This document shows, piece by piece, positions 26,471 through 34,901 of a DNA stretch of 64,000 bases. Positions within the stretch are counted from its first letter, which is position 1. The number at the start of each line of letters is the position of its first letter. The position numbers and the translations under genes were made by a program. The notes below the pieces were generated by a model that was not told the DNA's origin, did no database searches, and worked only from the letters and a program-made list of their open reading frames with translations. Origin of the DNA: Pycnopodia helianthoides (lineage: Eukaryota; Echinodermata; Asteroidea; Forcipulatida; Asteriidae); NCBI GenBank assembly GCA_032158295.1, contig CM063258.1, positions 439,001 through 503,000 of the forward strand, given 5' to 3'.

Positions 26471-27321
26471 CACCCCAGGAAGTTGAACTATAGCAATAGC
26501 TGAAGAATATTTAAAACAGTGCTGGGCCTCAATTTTTAAGAAACAAACAAAAACAGGATGTATCTTCAAATGAATTGTCAAATTTGTTTTTCATTTTAGT
26601 TTATCAACAAGTTTAATGTTTTTGTTGACCCATGCCAATTAGCGCAGTTTATTTATTAACACAGGAATCTGCCTGTGCCATCTTGAATTGTATTCCAGCT
26701 TCCTTTGTCCTTTGCTCTATCATAAAGAATTCTGAACTTACAATTCGTGAGCAACTTGAATATTCTTCCAAAGTTTTTAAACAAAAATGTACACTTCAAA
26801 CAGAAGGTAACTGGTAAGATCCAGGAGAAAGTTACTTCAAATTTACTCTTTTAACCTCTGGAGGTAAGCCCTCTTCATACAGCATTATATTTCACAAGAT
26901 AGTTATGGTTGAACGACAAAGATTGCGCGATGTTTTAAAGTTTACGCCCAAGCTATTTTAAAATCATGCAAGGAAACAAAGTTTGTGCCACCAAAAAATG
27001 GCACACTGCGCAAATTACTATTTTTCTTCATTTTCAAATTGGTGCGAAAAGACAAACATTTATTGCGTAAAAATTTGAAGTCCCAGAAAACAGTCACTGC
27101 GCATGTTCAGAGCTGAGCTGTTCCGGCTTTATAACATTTACTTTAAAACAGCCAGTGCCGAAAAAAATATCCACTGCCATAATAAAAATAGTTAGCTGAA
27201 ATTTGCACCCTTTTTACCCCTTTTTGGCAAAAACCTTCAAATAACTTTGTAAAACCTAGAGACCAAAAATAGAATAAAATCAAACACAAAATTTTACAGT
27301 CAAAGAAAATGGTAAACTCAC
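26471..27321. other. Non-coding stretch upstream of SELENOF
   Basis: Begins with the remainder of the SINE split by the hAT-like element (to about 26530). No other feature seen. Confidence 0.5.
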
Positions 27322-27622
27322 CAAAAGTTCCTTTGAAATGAACTCTCCGTTATCTGTGTTCCTACCAAGCAGGAAAAGTCAACACCTACCGTGCCCAAGC
27401 AAGCTAGCTGCCTGTATCCGGTCACTTTCCCGGGCCAGGAAATCTGTCAACGAAAATGCCACCGTGTCCGGGGGAAACTACCACAAGTTCACCATTTCAA
27501 GGACGACATTGCCCAAGCTGCAATCTCTGTAAAACCAGTGTTCGTTCAACAGCAGGTTTCTTCCTCTGCTGATACAATTTACTTCAATTTTTCGACAAAT
27601 AAACAGCAAATTTAGTACGCAA

Positions 27623-28090
27623 CATTTACACACACGTTGTTGACAAGTGGAATTTGCGCTGTGGACGTGTAGCGAAGTTGTGCGTGAAATTCAACATGCA
27701 GGAGATTTCTATAGACTTGACACAAGGCGTTTCCTGTAACTATTCACAGACTATCACTTTCTTTATCTGACCTCAAAGATCATAAAAAGAAGCTAATTCA
27801 GTCACGCTTGAGTATGAATATCGGTCAAGAATTGATATTTTTTCTATATTTTGGTAATTTGAGACAGAAAACTTCCAGCTATATCAACTTTAATTTTTAA
27901 ACGACGAGACTACAAAGAAATACTGAATAAAGATTGGCTGGAAAAAGACTATTTATAGTCAGGTACCTGTTGTTTTCATAACGGTCTTTGTGTATTGAGC
28001 CACATGTGAGCGGGGTTTCAGACTAACCTTTCTTTTCGGTTCCTGAAACAAATTGTGGCCATCTAAAAGAGCGCCCTCAATACTTCCAAG
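27623..28090 (+). promoter_or_regulatory. SELENOF 5' flank and 5'UTR (promoter region)
   Basis: The 470 bp before the start codon contain an inverted CCAAT box (ATTGG, 27933-27937) and no TATA box at a usual distance that I trust. The stretch has no repeat I recognise. The transcription start cannot be placed from sequence alone. Confidence 0.35.
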
Positions 28091-28138
28091 ATGGCAGACC
28101 CACTGGGTCTTTTTGCGTTATTTCTGTGTCTGATTCAG
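28091..28138 (+). CDS. SELENOF: SELENOF coding exon 1 (start codon and signal peptide)
   Basis: Sixteen codons from ATG 28091, ending ATTCAG at a good donor GTATGT (28139). The residues are mostly hydrophobic, as expected for an ER signal peptide that continues into exon 2. Phase 0 at the junction. Confidence 0.9.
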
Positions 28139-31100
28139 GTATGTATTTTACTTTGTTTTTTGTTGTTTGGGGGGTAATACTTACTCGGGAACAATCAATG
28201 AGATTTTTTTTAGGAACTGTCAGTACGGTCTTGAATATCAGCCTTGTTTTTGATGGGAAAAAATCTCATTGAAAATTTATGTGACGTGGTCGTGGACGCA
28301 GACGTGGACGTACGTGGACGTACATGTACTATTGAACAATTTTCTTCTCTGAATCACAATTTCCATAAAGTTTAAAAGAGGGCGCTGTAACGTTACAGCT
28401 TGAATGTTAAAGGTATTGTACACTTTTGGTAACTGCTCAAAATCAGTGTCCACATTTTGTGTGATTCAACATATGCATGAACAAACAAACCTGTGAAAAT
28501 TTGAGCTCAATTGGTCATCGAGGTCACGAGAAAATAGTGAAAAGAGATCTTATGTGTTTTCTGTTTTTTCAAATTATCGCGCGCGATAATTACTATTGTT
28601 TTACTCGTTTCTCAGAAACAATAGCATTTTAGGCAGAAATATTTTAAGGAACCCTTTCTATCATTACTTACTTTAAATCATGTAAGTTATGTGTGAATCT
28701 GTGAACATTGTGTTTTTCGATCTTACCAATAGTGTACAGGGCCTTTAAGTAAACAGTATAAATGTATTATTAAATAACATTCATAAATACCCGGGACAGG
28801 TTATCCACTCTGATTGGTCGAAAGGAGATCACATGAGTGACCATGTTTAATTGTGCGATATAGACACGGCTAGTAGAACAGTTAAAGTGTTTAAACATAC
28901 CTGTCAGCTGCCTGTAGTCGCAAGGTTATGCAGGCGCTAATTTATACGAAACGCAATCAATACGTACTGCCTGGTAGTGGTACTGGTATTCAATCTAAAA
29001 TCTGTTAGTGTTGGTACGCGCATTTATGCACAACCGTTGAGCGTGGCATGCATATCCTTCGCACTATGGGGCCGAGGACTGACAGGAATTGAAAGTTAAC
29101 AGAAAAGTTGCACAGATTTTCCAACAATATTAGCTTTTAACAAAAAAATGGAATAAAAGAGTAGTGACTCGTCTTAACTGGCCGTTTAAAACCTTGCTGG
29201 GTCATGGCCTTGCGATAAAGTACCTCGCATTCAACTCGGTCCTTTATCACACGGCCACGACACTGCCGGTTTTGAATGGCCGGTTAAGACCTCGTTGCCT
29301 ACTCTTTTATTCCCTTATAAAATGTAATAAATAAAGAGCACAAAAGTTGTGGTGTAAACATAGGTAAGATGTCAAGTCTGACCCTAAGTTAATGGGTAAG
29401 TTGAAAATAAGCAACTATTTTTGGTCCTGTGAGTAAAAAAAGTGTTGGTCGAAATTTGGATCTTATTCTTGTTATCTTTTCTAGATTTGAGTTACTATAT
29501 CCACCTCATGCTATAGTATGTTATCTCCATGCTATAGTATGTTATAGAGGTAGAAACCGTGTGCATAGTCCACATTACTACTACCTAGGCATTCTTTGCT
29601 TACACAGCTAGCGCAGAAATTCGGCGCTTGCCTTGTAAGCAAAGAATGGTGATTGCAAGCGCAGAATGAAATTTTGCCAAAATGTCATCATCACAATAAA
29701 TCTTGCTAGGCCATTACTGTGTGTGTTACTTTGCAGTGCACATTTCAGGCGACACATGTGCAGTGAGACGCGCACCATATCACTTTCACATGGTGCGCGT
29801 CTTACTGCGTGTGTGTAAAAATGGCAGATTGTGGCACACAGTAGCCATATGTTAATGCAAGGGGTCAATTGCTTATTTTTGTGAGAAAATCTATATTTAT
29901 GTTTTATATAATTATGAATAATGACCCATGTCAGCCTTAATGACTATGTCAGCCTCATTACTAACTTTCATTCTGGGACCAACTTTGTTCTAGTCTTAGT
30001 GATCTAGTTTGCAGTGACATCGTTTTATACTTTATCCTAAATGTTGCAGGTGGTTCGGTCAACTGGCCAGTTTGAGACTCCACCTGTCAGACAAGACTGT
30101 TCTGCAAGAGGATTATCATCAAGTCTTCTCTGTAGCTCATGCAGTACTCTTCCAAGTCATGGTCTGGATGTGTTAATGGCAGATTGTCAAGCATGCTGTC
30201 AACAAGATAATGATGAAGTGGTACAAAAGGTACTTAGTAATTGTAGATGTGGTTTCTTCTAGTTGCCGTAATCAGAGCTCTTGGTCAGGGCCCACTTTTT
30301 TGACTCTGCTTACTGCCGGATTATACGCTTGTGATCACCATTCTTTGCTTACAGGGGGAACACTGAATTTCTGCACTAGCTGTATAAGCAAAGAATGCCA
30401 AATGCACAAACAGACATTCCCTACTTACCTGTGAAATACGCTTGACATAAGCACGGAATTCCCAGCTTCTGTAAGTGCCGATTCTTTGCTTACAAAAGCA
30501 GAGCCATGAAATTGGGCCCAGGTACCTTAGATTGTAGGGAGGATCAAGATTTACAATTATCCCAACTAGGTTTCTCCTTGCCTCATGCTCTTCCCTGACA
30601 ACAAATACCTACAATCTGTTGAAGGATAAACATTTAAGAGCGTAGTGTGTAGTCTACTTTAAAGTACATTCATAAAAATCCTAAAATCAAGCATGACAGA
30701 AAATAACAAGGTATAAAGTGAAAAGATAATTAAGATATGATTCCAATTGGTCCGGTTGGGGTAGTGGTATCTTTCCACGCCTTCCACCTCTGAGACTCTG
30801 GTGCGATTCCTGCCAGGGGCACTATGTGGATTGTAATTTCAGTCCCTTCCTGATTGCATGGTTTTTTTCTGGAATAATTCTCTGGGATTTTCCTCCCACA
30901 TCTAAAACTGAAACTTCCTTCTTTGTCTTCTCTCCCCTGGGGCTAGGCTAGTGATTATTCTCACTTTTTTGAGAGTCCTTGGCTTCACAACTAATAATTG
31001 AATTGAAATAAAATGAAATGAAACCCTTATGAACTGGTTTGGTAACTTCTGCAAATATTTCTCACCATTATTTTGAATAAATTTAATACAAATTTGATTA

Positions 31101-31949
31101 TAATTTCTTGTGATTGTTTGTAACCCACAGCTTTACCCAAAGGCATTGTTAGAGGTGTGTAGCTGAAAACTGGGACGGTTTCCACAGATCCAAGGTTAGT
31201 TATCCCTTCCACTTGGTGCTGTTCCTACTGGTAGTTCATGATGGATCAATAGGACTGAAATCAAATAATGGAGGTACCACTCTATTTCAACATTTGTTAC
31301 ATTGGTTTTTTAAGAGTTGGTGGGAGGAACTGAAATGTTTTTGTTGAATTGATAATATTGCCTCTGAGATCTGAAGATCTTATATTTGCCCGAAATTCAG
31401 GGAAGTTATGGAGTAATTGAGTGAAGTTTGGGAGAAATTCAGGGAAGTTGTGGAGGAGTTCAGGCAAATTACGGAGGAATTCAGGGAAGTTAGGGAGGAA
31501 TGCAAATCAAACCATCGGTAACTTGAATTGAAGCTTGTGTAACCACGTCGTACCTTGGAAAACATTGGGGTTACACCAAGTTTCAACCTTGAATTACCAC
31601 TTGTTTAATTTTGTGTTCCTTCCTTATTGTTGTCTTTTTTTTTTTCCTTTTCAGCATTCATCAAGAGTGAGCGCCCAAAACAGTTTCCAAATCTTGAAGT
31701 CAAGGTAACTAAATGCTTCAAACTATTGCTGTTTATATCAAAATGTCATGAAACGTTTGAATTGACATTGCAGCAAGAAAATGTGTAATAATTTGTCTTT
31801 AAATTGTCTTTTTCTTACAGTACAAGCGAGGGGCCGACCCAGCCCTCAAGTTCCTTAACAATCAAGGACAGGTACAAGAGACACTTAGCATTGAGAAATG
31901 GAACACGGATACTGTGGAAGAGTTTCTTCAAGAACGCCTCATTGTGTAG
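28091..31949 (+). CDS. SELENOF: SELENOF (15-kDa selenoprotein, Sep15), five coding exons, Sec encoded by in-frame TGA
   Basis: Joined exons 28091-28138, 30050-30229, 31131-31194, 31655-31704 and 31821-31949 give 156 residues; vertebrate SELENOF is about 165. Phases agree at every GT-AG junction. Seen: a hydrophobic leader (about residues 4-18, core LGLFALFLCLIQ); a Cys-rich N-terminal domain with C33, C44, C47, C62, C65 and C66; then a thioredoxin-like domain (77-156) with Cys86-Ser87-Sec88. The conserved blocks KLGRFPQIQ and EKWNTDTVEEFL are clear. Known of the family: an ER-lumen thiol-disulfide oxidoreductase that binds UDP-glucose:glycoprotein glucosyltransferase through the Cys-rich domain and assists glycoprotein folding control. 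The TGA is read as Sec because the frame and homology continue past it and a SECIS lies in the 3'UTR. Odd: the redox motif is Cys-Ser-Sec rather than the Cys-Gly-Sec of mammals. Start chosen at AAGATGG, the first ATG giving a leader in frame. Confidence 0.96.
28407..28748. mobile_element. TTAA-flanked MITE (TTAAAGG family), copy 1, in SELENOF intron 1
   Basis: 342 bp with inverted ends TTAAAGGTATTGTACAC and GTGTACAGGGCCTTTAA. Internally carries the perfect palindrome ATTATCGCGCGCGATAAT. About 97 per cent like the copy at 44647, so recently active or recently amplified. Confidence 0.9.
28773..29313. mobile_element. Element with an 80-bp-arm terminal palindrome, copy 2 (opposite orientation)
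   Basis: Same two modules reversed. ATTCATAAATACCCGGG begins the body near 28779, and the hairpin occupies 29150-29313. Its arms are more mismatched than in copy 1, and the short inner ATTCATAAATGCC end is deleted. Confidence 0.85.
29587..29670. mobile_element. Fragment of the GGGCCC-end MITE family
   Basis: Contains TTCTTTGCTTACACAGCTAG, GCGCAGAAATTCGGCGCTTG and the inverted AAGCGCAGAATG. Terminal GGGCCC parts are missing. Confidence 0.6.
29760..29808. repeat. 19-bp-arm inverted repeat
   Basis: GCAGTGAGACGCGCACCAT and ATGGTGCGCGTCTTACTGC with a single mismatch around an 11-base loop. In SELENOF intron 1, next to the GGGCCC-family fragment. Confidence 0.82.
30050..30229 (+). CDS. SELENOF: SELENOF coding exon 2 (Cys-rich UGGT-binding domain)
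   Basis: Acceptor ATGTTGCAG just before 30050; donor GTACTT from 30230. Sixty codons, phase 0 at both ends. It carries six cysteines in the arrangement C-x10-C-x2-C-x14-C-x2-CC. This matches the SELENOF N-terminal domain, including the LLCSSC and DCQACC segments. Confidence 0.95.
30288..30519. mobile_element. MITE with GGGCCCAATTTCATGG ends, copy in SELENOF intron 2
   Basis: The right end GCAGAGCCATGAAATTGGGC is well preserved; the left end is diverged (GGGCCCACTTTTTTGACTC). The interior matches 59260-59420. Confidence 0.82.
30750..31021 (+). mobile_element. Second tRNA-derived SINE family, in SELENOF intron 2
   Basis: A box-like TTGGGGTAGTGGTATC and B box-like GGTGCGATTCC, followed by an unrelated body and a tail of GAATTGAAATAAAATGAAAT. 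Distinct from the Leu family. Confidence 0.65.
31131..31194 (+). CDS. SELENOF: SELENOF coding exon 3 (selenocysteine exon)
   Basis: Acceptor AACCCACAG before 31131; donor GTTAGT from 31195. The frame reads LYPKALLEVCS, then TGA at 31164-31166, then KLGRFPQIQ, and ends one base into the next codon. The TGA is exactly where other SELENOF proteins have Sec. A conventional stop here would leave only 87 residues without the redox centre. Confidence 0.95.
31195..31654 (+). other. SELENOF intron 3 with a short purine-rich tandem repeat
   Basis: Positions 31391-31505 hold about five diverged copies of a 20-21-bp unit close to GGAATTCAGGGAAGTTATGG. The rest is AT-rich and ends in the polypyrimidine tract before exon 4. 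Confidence 0.75.
31655..31704 (+). CDS. SELENOF: SELENOF coding exon 4
   Basis: The acceptor follows a long T-rich tract (TTTTCAG, ending 31654); donor GTAACT from 31705. The exon completes an Ala codon and then reads FIKSERPKQFPNLEVK, the conserved thioredoxin-fold segment after the Sec motif. Ends in phase 0. Confidence 0.94.
31821..31949 (+). CDS. SELENOF: SELENOF coding exon 5 and stop
   Basis: Acceptor TTTCTTACAG before 31821. It reads from YKRGADPALKFL through EKWNTDTVEEFLQERLIV to TAG at 31947-31949. This is the family's C-terminus. No ER-retrieval tetrapeptide is present, as is usual for SELENOF, which is held in the ER through its partner UGGT. Confidence 0.95.
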   Translation, partial: YKRGADPALKFLNNQGQVQETLSIEKWNTDTVEEFLQERLIV

Positions 31950-32009
31950 AGAAAAATGTCCAGGCCTAGGGTTTTTTGTCAACACCCAAAAACCCCTAGT
32001 TTATGTTTT

Positions 32010-32076
32010 AGCACACATTAATGAAAGCTATGTACTAAACCATTATGGTGTGCATAGCCTGATGCCAAGTGTGTTA
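32010..32076 (+). promoter_or_regulatory. SECIS element (form 2-like) of SELENOF
   Basis: Found 60-odd nt after the stop codon. Lower helix: GCACAC (32011-32016) with GTGTGT (32069-32074). Internal loop, then the non-canonical quartet ATGA (32021-32024) facing TGAT (32060-32063). Upper helix GCTATGTAC (32027-32035) with GTGCATAGC (32050-32058). Unpaired AAA at 32037-32039, twelve nt after the quartet, followed by a mini-stem CCA/TGG, which is typical of form 2. Known role: it binds SBP2 and recruits the Sec elongation factor so that the TGA is decoded. I folded it by eye. Confidence 0.9.
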
Positions 32077-32790
32077 TGACTGTACTTAAGCTTCTAACAA
32101 AATGCAACTATCTTTGTCTTATTCCCCGTCTACATACACCATAAAGAAGTTTTAATGAATACATAACAGGACCAGACTATTTTACTAAGTAGCCTCAGGC
32201 ATTGTCTTCATTGATGACTTATGGCTATGGCTTTTGCGTATTTGTAAGCAATGATGTTCTGTAAGCCAATGGCTACTTCCCTAGCCACTCCACAGCATCA
32301 TTTATCTAATTTCAAGGGAGTAAAACAAAATGGTTGCATCAATGTCACAAGCTCGAACAGCACCCTCGCTTTGGTCAAAGAAAAGCACATTATTGGCTGA
32401 TAATGGTGAATGGCATGTACACAACATAATGTATGTTTCCATTGTTTGACCTCAGCGATGGTGACTGACGAAAAGGTGTCTAATGTTGTTTCTGGTGATA
32501 TTGTGCTTTGACGATTTTTGCTTTTTAGGGAAATGCAATGAAAGTCACTTGTATGTTGTAGGTATATCTTGTCAAATTGGTTTTATCCTTCAGTTTTCCA
32601 AATAGTTAAGAAACTTAATTTTCCCGGTGAATTTCCTTTGAAGAAATAGAAATATTTTTCCATTTATGAAAGTATGTTACTGTACTAAAAGTTTATTTGA
32701 TTAAATACCTGTTTTTCACTTACTTGCATTTAAAAAGAGTGCATTTTCACTTACTTTCATGTAAAATTACTGCATTATCCATGAGAGAGA

Positions 32791-32796
32791 AATAAA
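32791..32796 (+). promoter_or_regulatory. Poly(A) signal AATAAA of SELENOF
   Basis: Canonical hexamer 842 nt past the stop codon, followed by a T-rich stretch from about 32815 that suits a downstream element. Confidence 0.7.
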
Positions 32797-32837
32797 GACA
32801 GACAGAGTCCGAACTTGTTTTTAAATCTTTAGTTCCA

Positions 32838-32843
32838 TTTATT
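32838..32843 (-). promoter_or_regulatory. Candidate distal poly(A) signal of IVNS1ABP
   Basis: AATAAA on the minus strand, 42 bp beyond the end of the plus-strand SELENOF hexamer. It points at the SELENOF tail. Use would give a 5-kb 3'UTR. Confidence 0.4.
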
Positions 32844-34610
32844 TTCATTTCTTTTAGTAAATCTAAGTTAACACAACCCTTTGCCCACCTTCATCAGCTG
32901 CATTTCAAACACTTCCAAAATATAACAAAAACGGCAACGAAAAATAACCTACAAAACAATTTACAATCACATTTATAATGTATATATAACGAAGCCGGAA
33001 ATAGCGCATTACAGGTAATGTCCTTTAATGAATTAATTATAAATGACATGGAGTCATGTATCCCAATGCTGACGGCAAATTGGTTTAAGGATATCTTAGG
33101 CCCACTGGTAATCTGCAACACAATCAATATACAACCTACTGGTAATCCGCCAAACAAAAAAAATTACTTTTTTTCTTTGAATTACAGTGAAAAACATTAA
33201 CCCCACTATTGATTAATTGTACCTCGGATTTGAACTTAACAAGTTTTTTGATTTTAAACTTGAGAAGGTTCATTGTCTTCACCACAAATAAACCTTTTAC
33301 CTTAAAACTCTGGAATGGCAAAATAATTTGCAAGAATCCTTAGAAATATAATTAACACTCTATAAGTTTGTTAACAAAAGTAAAGTTAGATGAATTTATT
33401 TAGCACGGCAAATAAACTATCTACGCTTAAAAATAAATTTCTTTCTCTAACCTAGAGAAACTTTTGGTAAATGTTGATATTTAATAGAGGATGTCTTCAA
33501 ATTGCATTTAATGACAATTGATCAAAACCTAATCTTGATCCAAGGATATTTTTGTCAGAAATATAACAAACAAGTACATATTCATCTGAACACTGATGTC
33601 AAAAGTTCAAAATCAAGACTAAGCAGAACAGTCTTAATTCAAGGCTCTGTTATACATAGGCATTCCTTAGCCACAATGCAAATGAAAATGACTTGATTCA
33701 AGGCTAAGCAAAACAGTACTTCAATGTCAAACCACTGCAATTTGAAATACACATTGAGAAAACACTGCAATTGCAACTTTTTTTCATGTAAACATATCTG
33801 TAATGCCTGAATATACCCCCCCCCCCCAAAAAAAAACACAATAACAACAAAAACCACACTTCTTTTTTCACTGATGGACGGTACCAGTTAAATCTTATAG
33901 ATGAACAGTTTGGGTTACTTTTTGTTTGCCCAGTTTGGACAAGGAACACAACATGTTGAAACAATTTGATTGAGAACAACTAAAAAACGCTATTTCAGCC
34001 CACACTTTAAATTTCAATCGAACATAAATAATTTATAATCATCAATACAAGACGATCCTTCATCTTACATCATGATTCCTTTACCTTTCTGAGTATTTGC
34101 TATTCACAGCTGGCTCTGTCTTCATAAGCCATTGTATTGCCTTATAATGGCTGATGGAATTTTGTCAGCATCATAGCCAAAGCCAATAAGCCTCAACAAT
34201 GATCAAAAGTAGACTGGCCCATTTTCTTTCACATCAATAATACTGATATTACACAGCTAGTAGTACAGTTACCATCCAGCTAAATTGAGATCTACCAAGA
34301 CTGACATTACAATCCTTTGGGTTATTGTTACTTTAATGAGAAATATTCTAACTTATGCTGGCAGCTAATGCAAATTATTTAAAAAGAGACTGATATGTGA
34401 TGAAAACAGATCGATAATACGTGATTAAAATTGGATAAGATAAGTCGAGTAAACGGTGAGGTTGATAACAGCAATTAAACTTTCCAGTTACTAAAATTGG
34501 CGAGGGTTGCATGGCAACAGCCCTATAGAGTTGGCCCAACATTGATACAAACAAGCAAGCACATGCTTAGCTTTCCATTCTGCAGACACTACTAGTACTT
34601 TATCAGCCAT

Positions 34611-34660
34611 CTGCAGTCTATATGCTTCATTCTGCAGTCTACATGCTTCATTCTGCAATC
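34611..34660 (+). repeat. Short triple repeat of about 20 bp
   Basis: CTGCAGTCTAYATGCTTCAT twice and a third partial copy CTGCAATCTATGG. Confidence 0.85.
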
Positions 34661-34685
34661 TATGGCACAGTCTAGCCAGCATGCT

Positions 34686-34901
34686 ATAGACCGTATTGAA
34701 TATGACGTCACCATTCAAAACCCTGCCCTACAACATGGCGTCTGTGAGCGTGTACGTGTGCGTACGTGTGCCGTAGAAATCAAACCGAGAACGCTGCGAG
34801 CGCAGCGTGCTTCATTGATGTACGCGTTTAGACGCGCATACGGTTTGCCCTACAAGATGGCGACTTTCATAGCAACAAAGGGGTTATTCAATACGGTCTA
34901 T
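34686..34901. mobile_element. MITE with ATAGACCGTATTGAAT ends, copy 2 (opposite orientation)
   Basis: 216 bp, the same 16-bp perfect ends. The interior is the reverse complement of the copy at 15767 with small changes. It lies in the candidate IVNS1ABP 3'UTR. Confidence 0.9.

Larger units (their letters stand above)
28139..30049 (+). other. SELENOF intron 1, filled with mobile-element remnants
   Basis: GT at 28139 and AG at 30049. It contains a TTAA-flanked MITE (28407-28748), a palindromic element (28773-29313), a fragment of the GGGCCC-end MITE family (about 29587-29670) and a 19-bp-arm hairpin (29760-29808). No coding exon is apparent inside it. Confidence 0.8.
30230..31130 (+). other. 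SELENOF intron 2
   Basis: Contains a GGGCCC-end MITE (30288-30519) and a tRNA-derived SINE (about 30750-31021). The remainder is unremarkable AT-rich sequence. Confidence 0.8.
31950..32815 (+). other. SELENOF: SELENOF 3'UTR
   Basis: From the stop codon to about 20 nt past the AATAAA at 32791-32796. It carries the SECIS near its start and is otherwise AT-rich with no transposon recognised. The 3' limit is inferred from the poly(A) signal. Confidence 0.7.

Noticed and set aside
31164..31166. TGA inside SELENOF as a nonsense mutation (pseudogene)
   Set aside because: The frame and homology continue without damage through three more exons, the position is the family's Sec site, and a SECIS is present.
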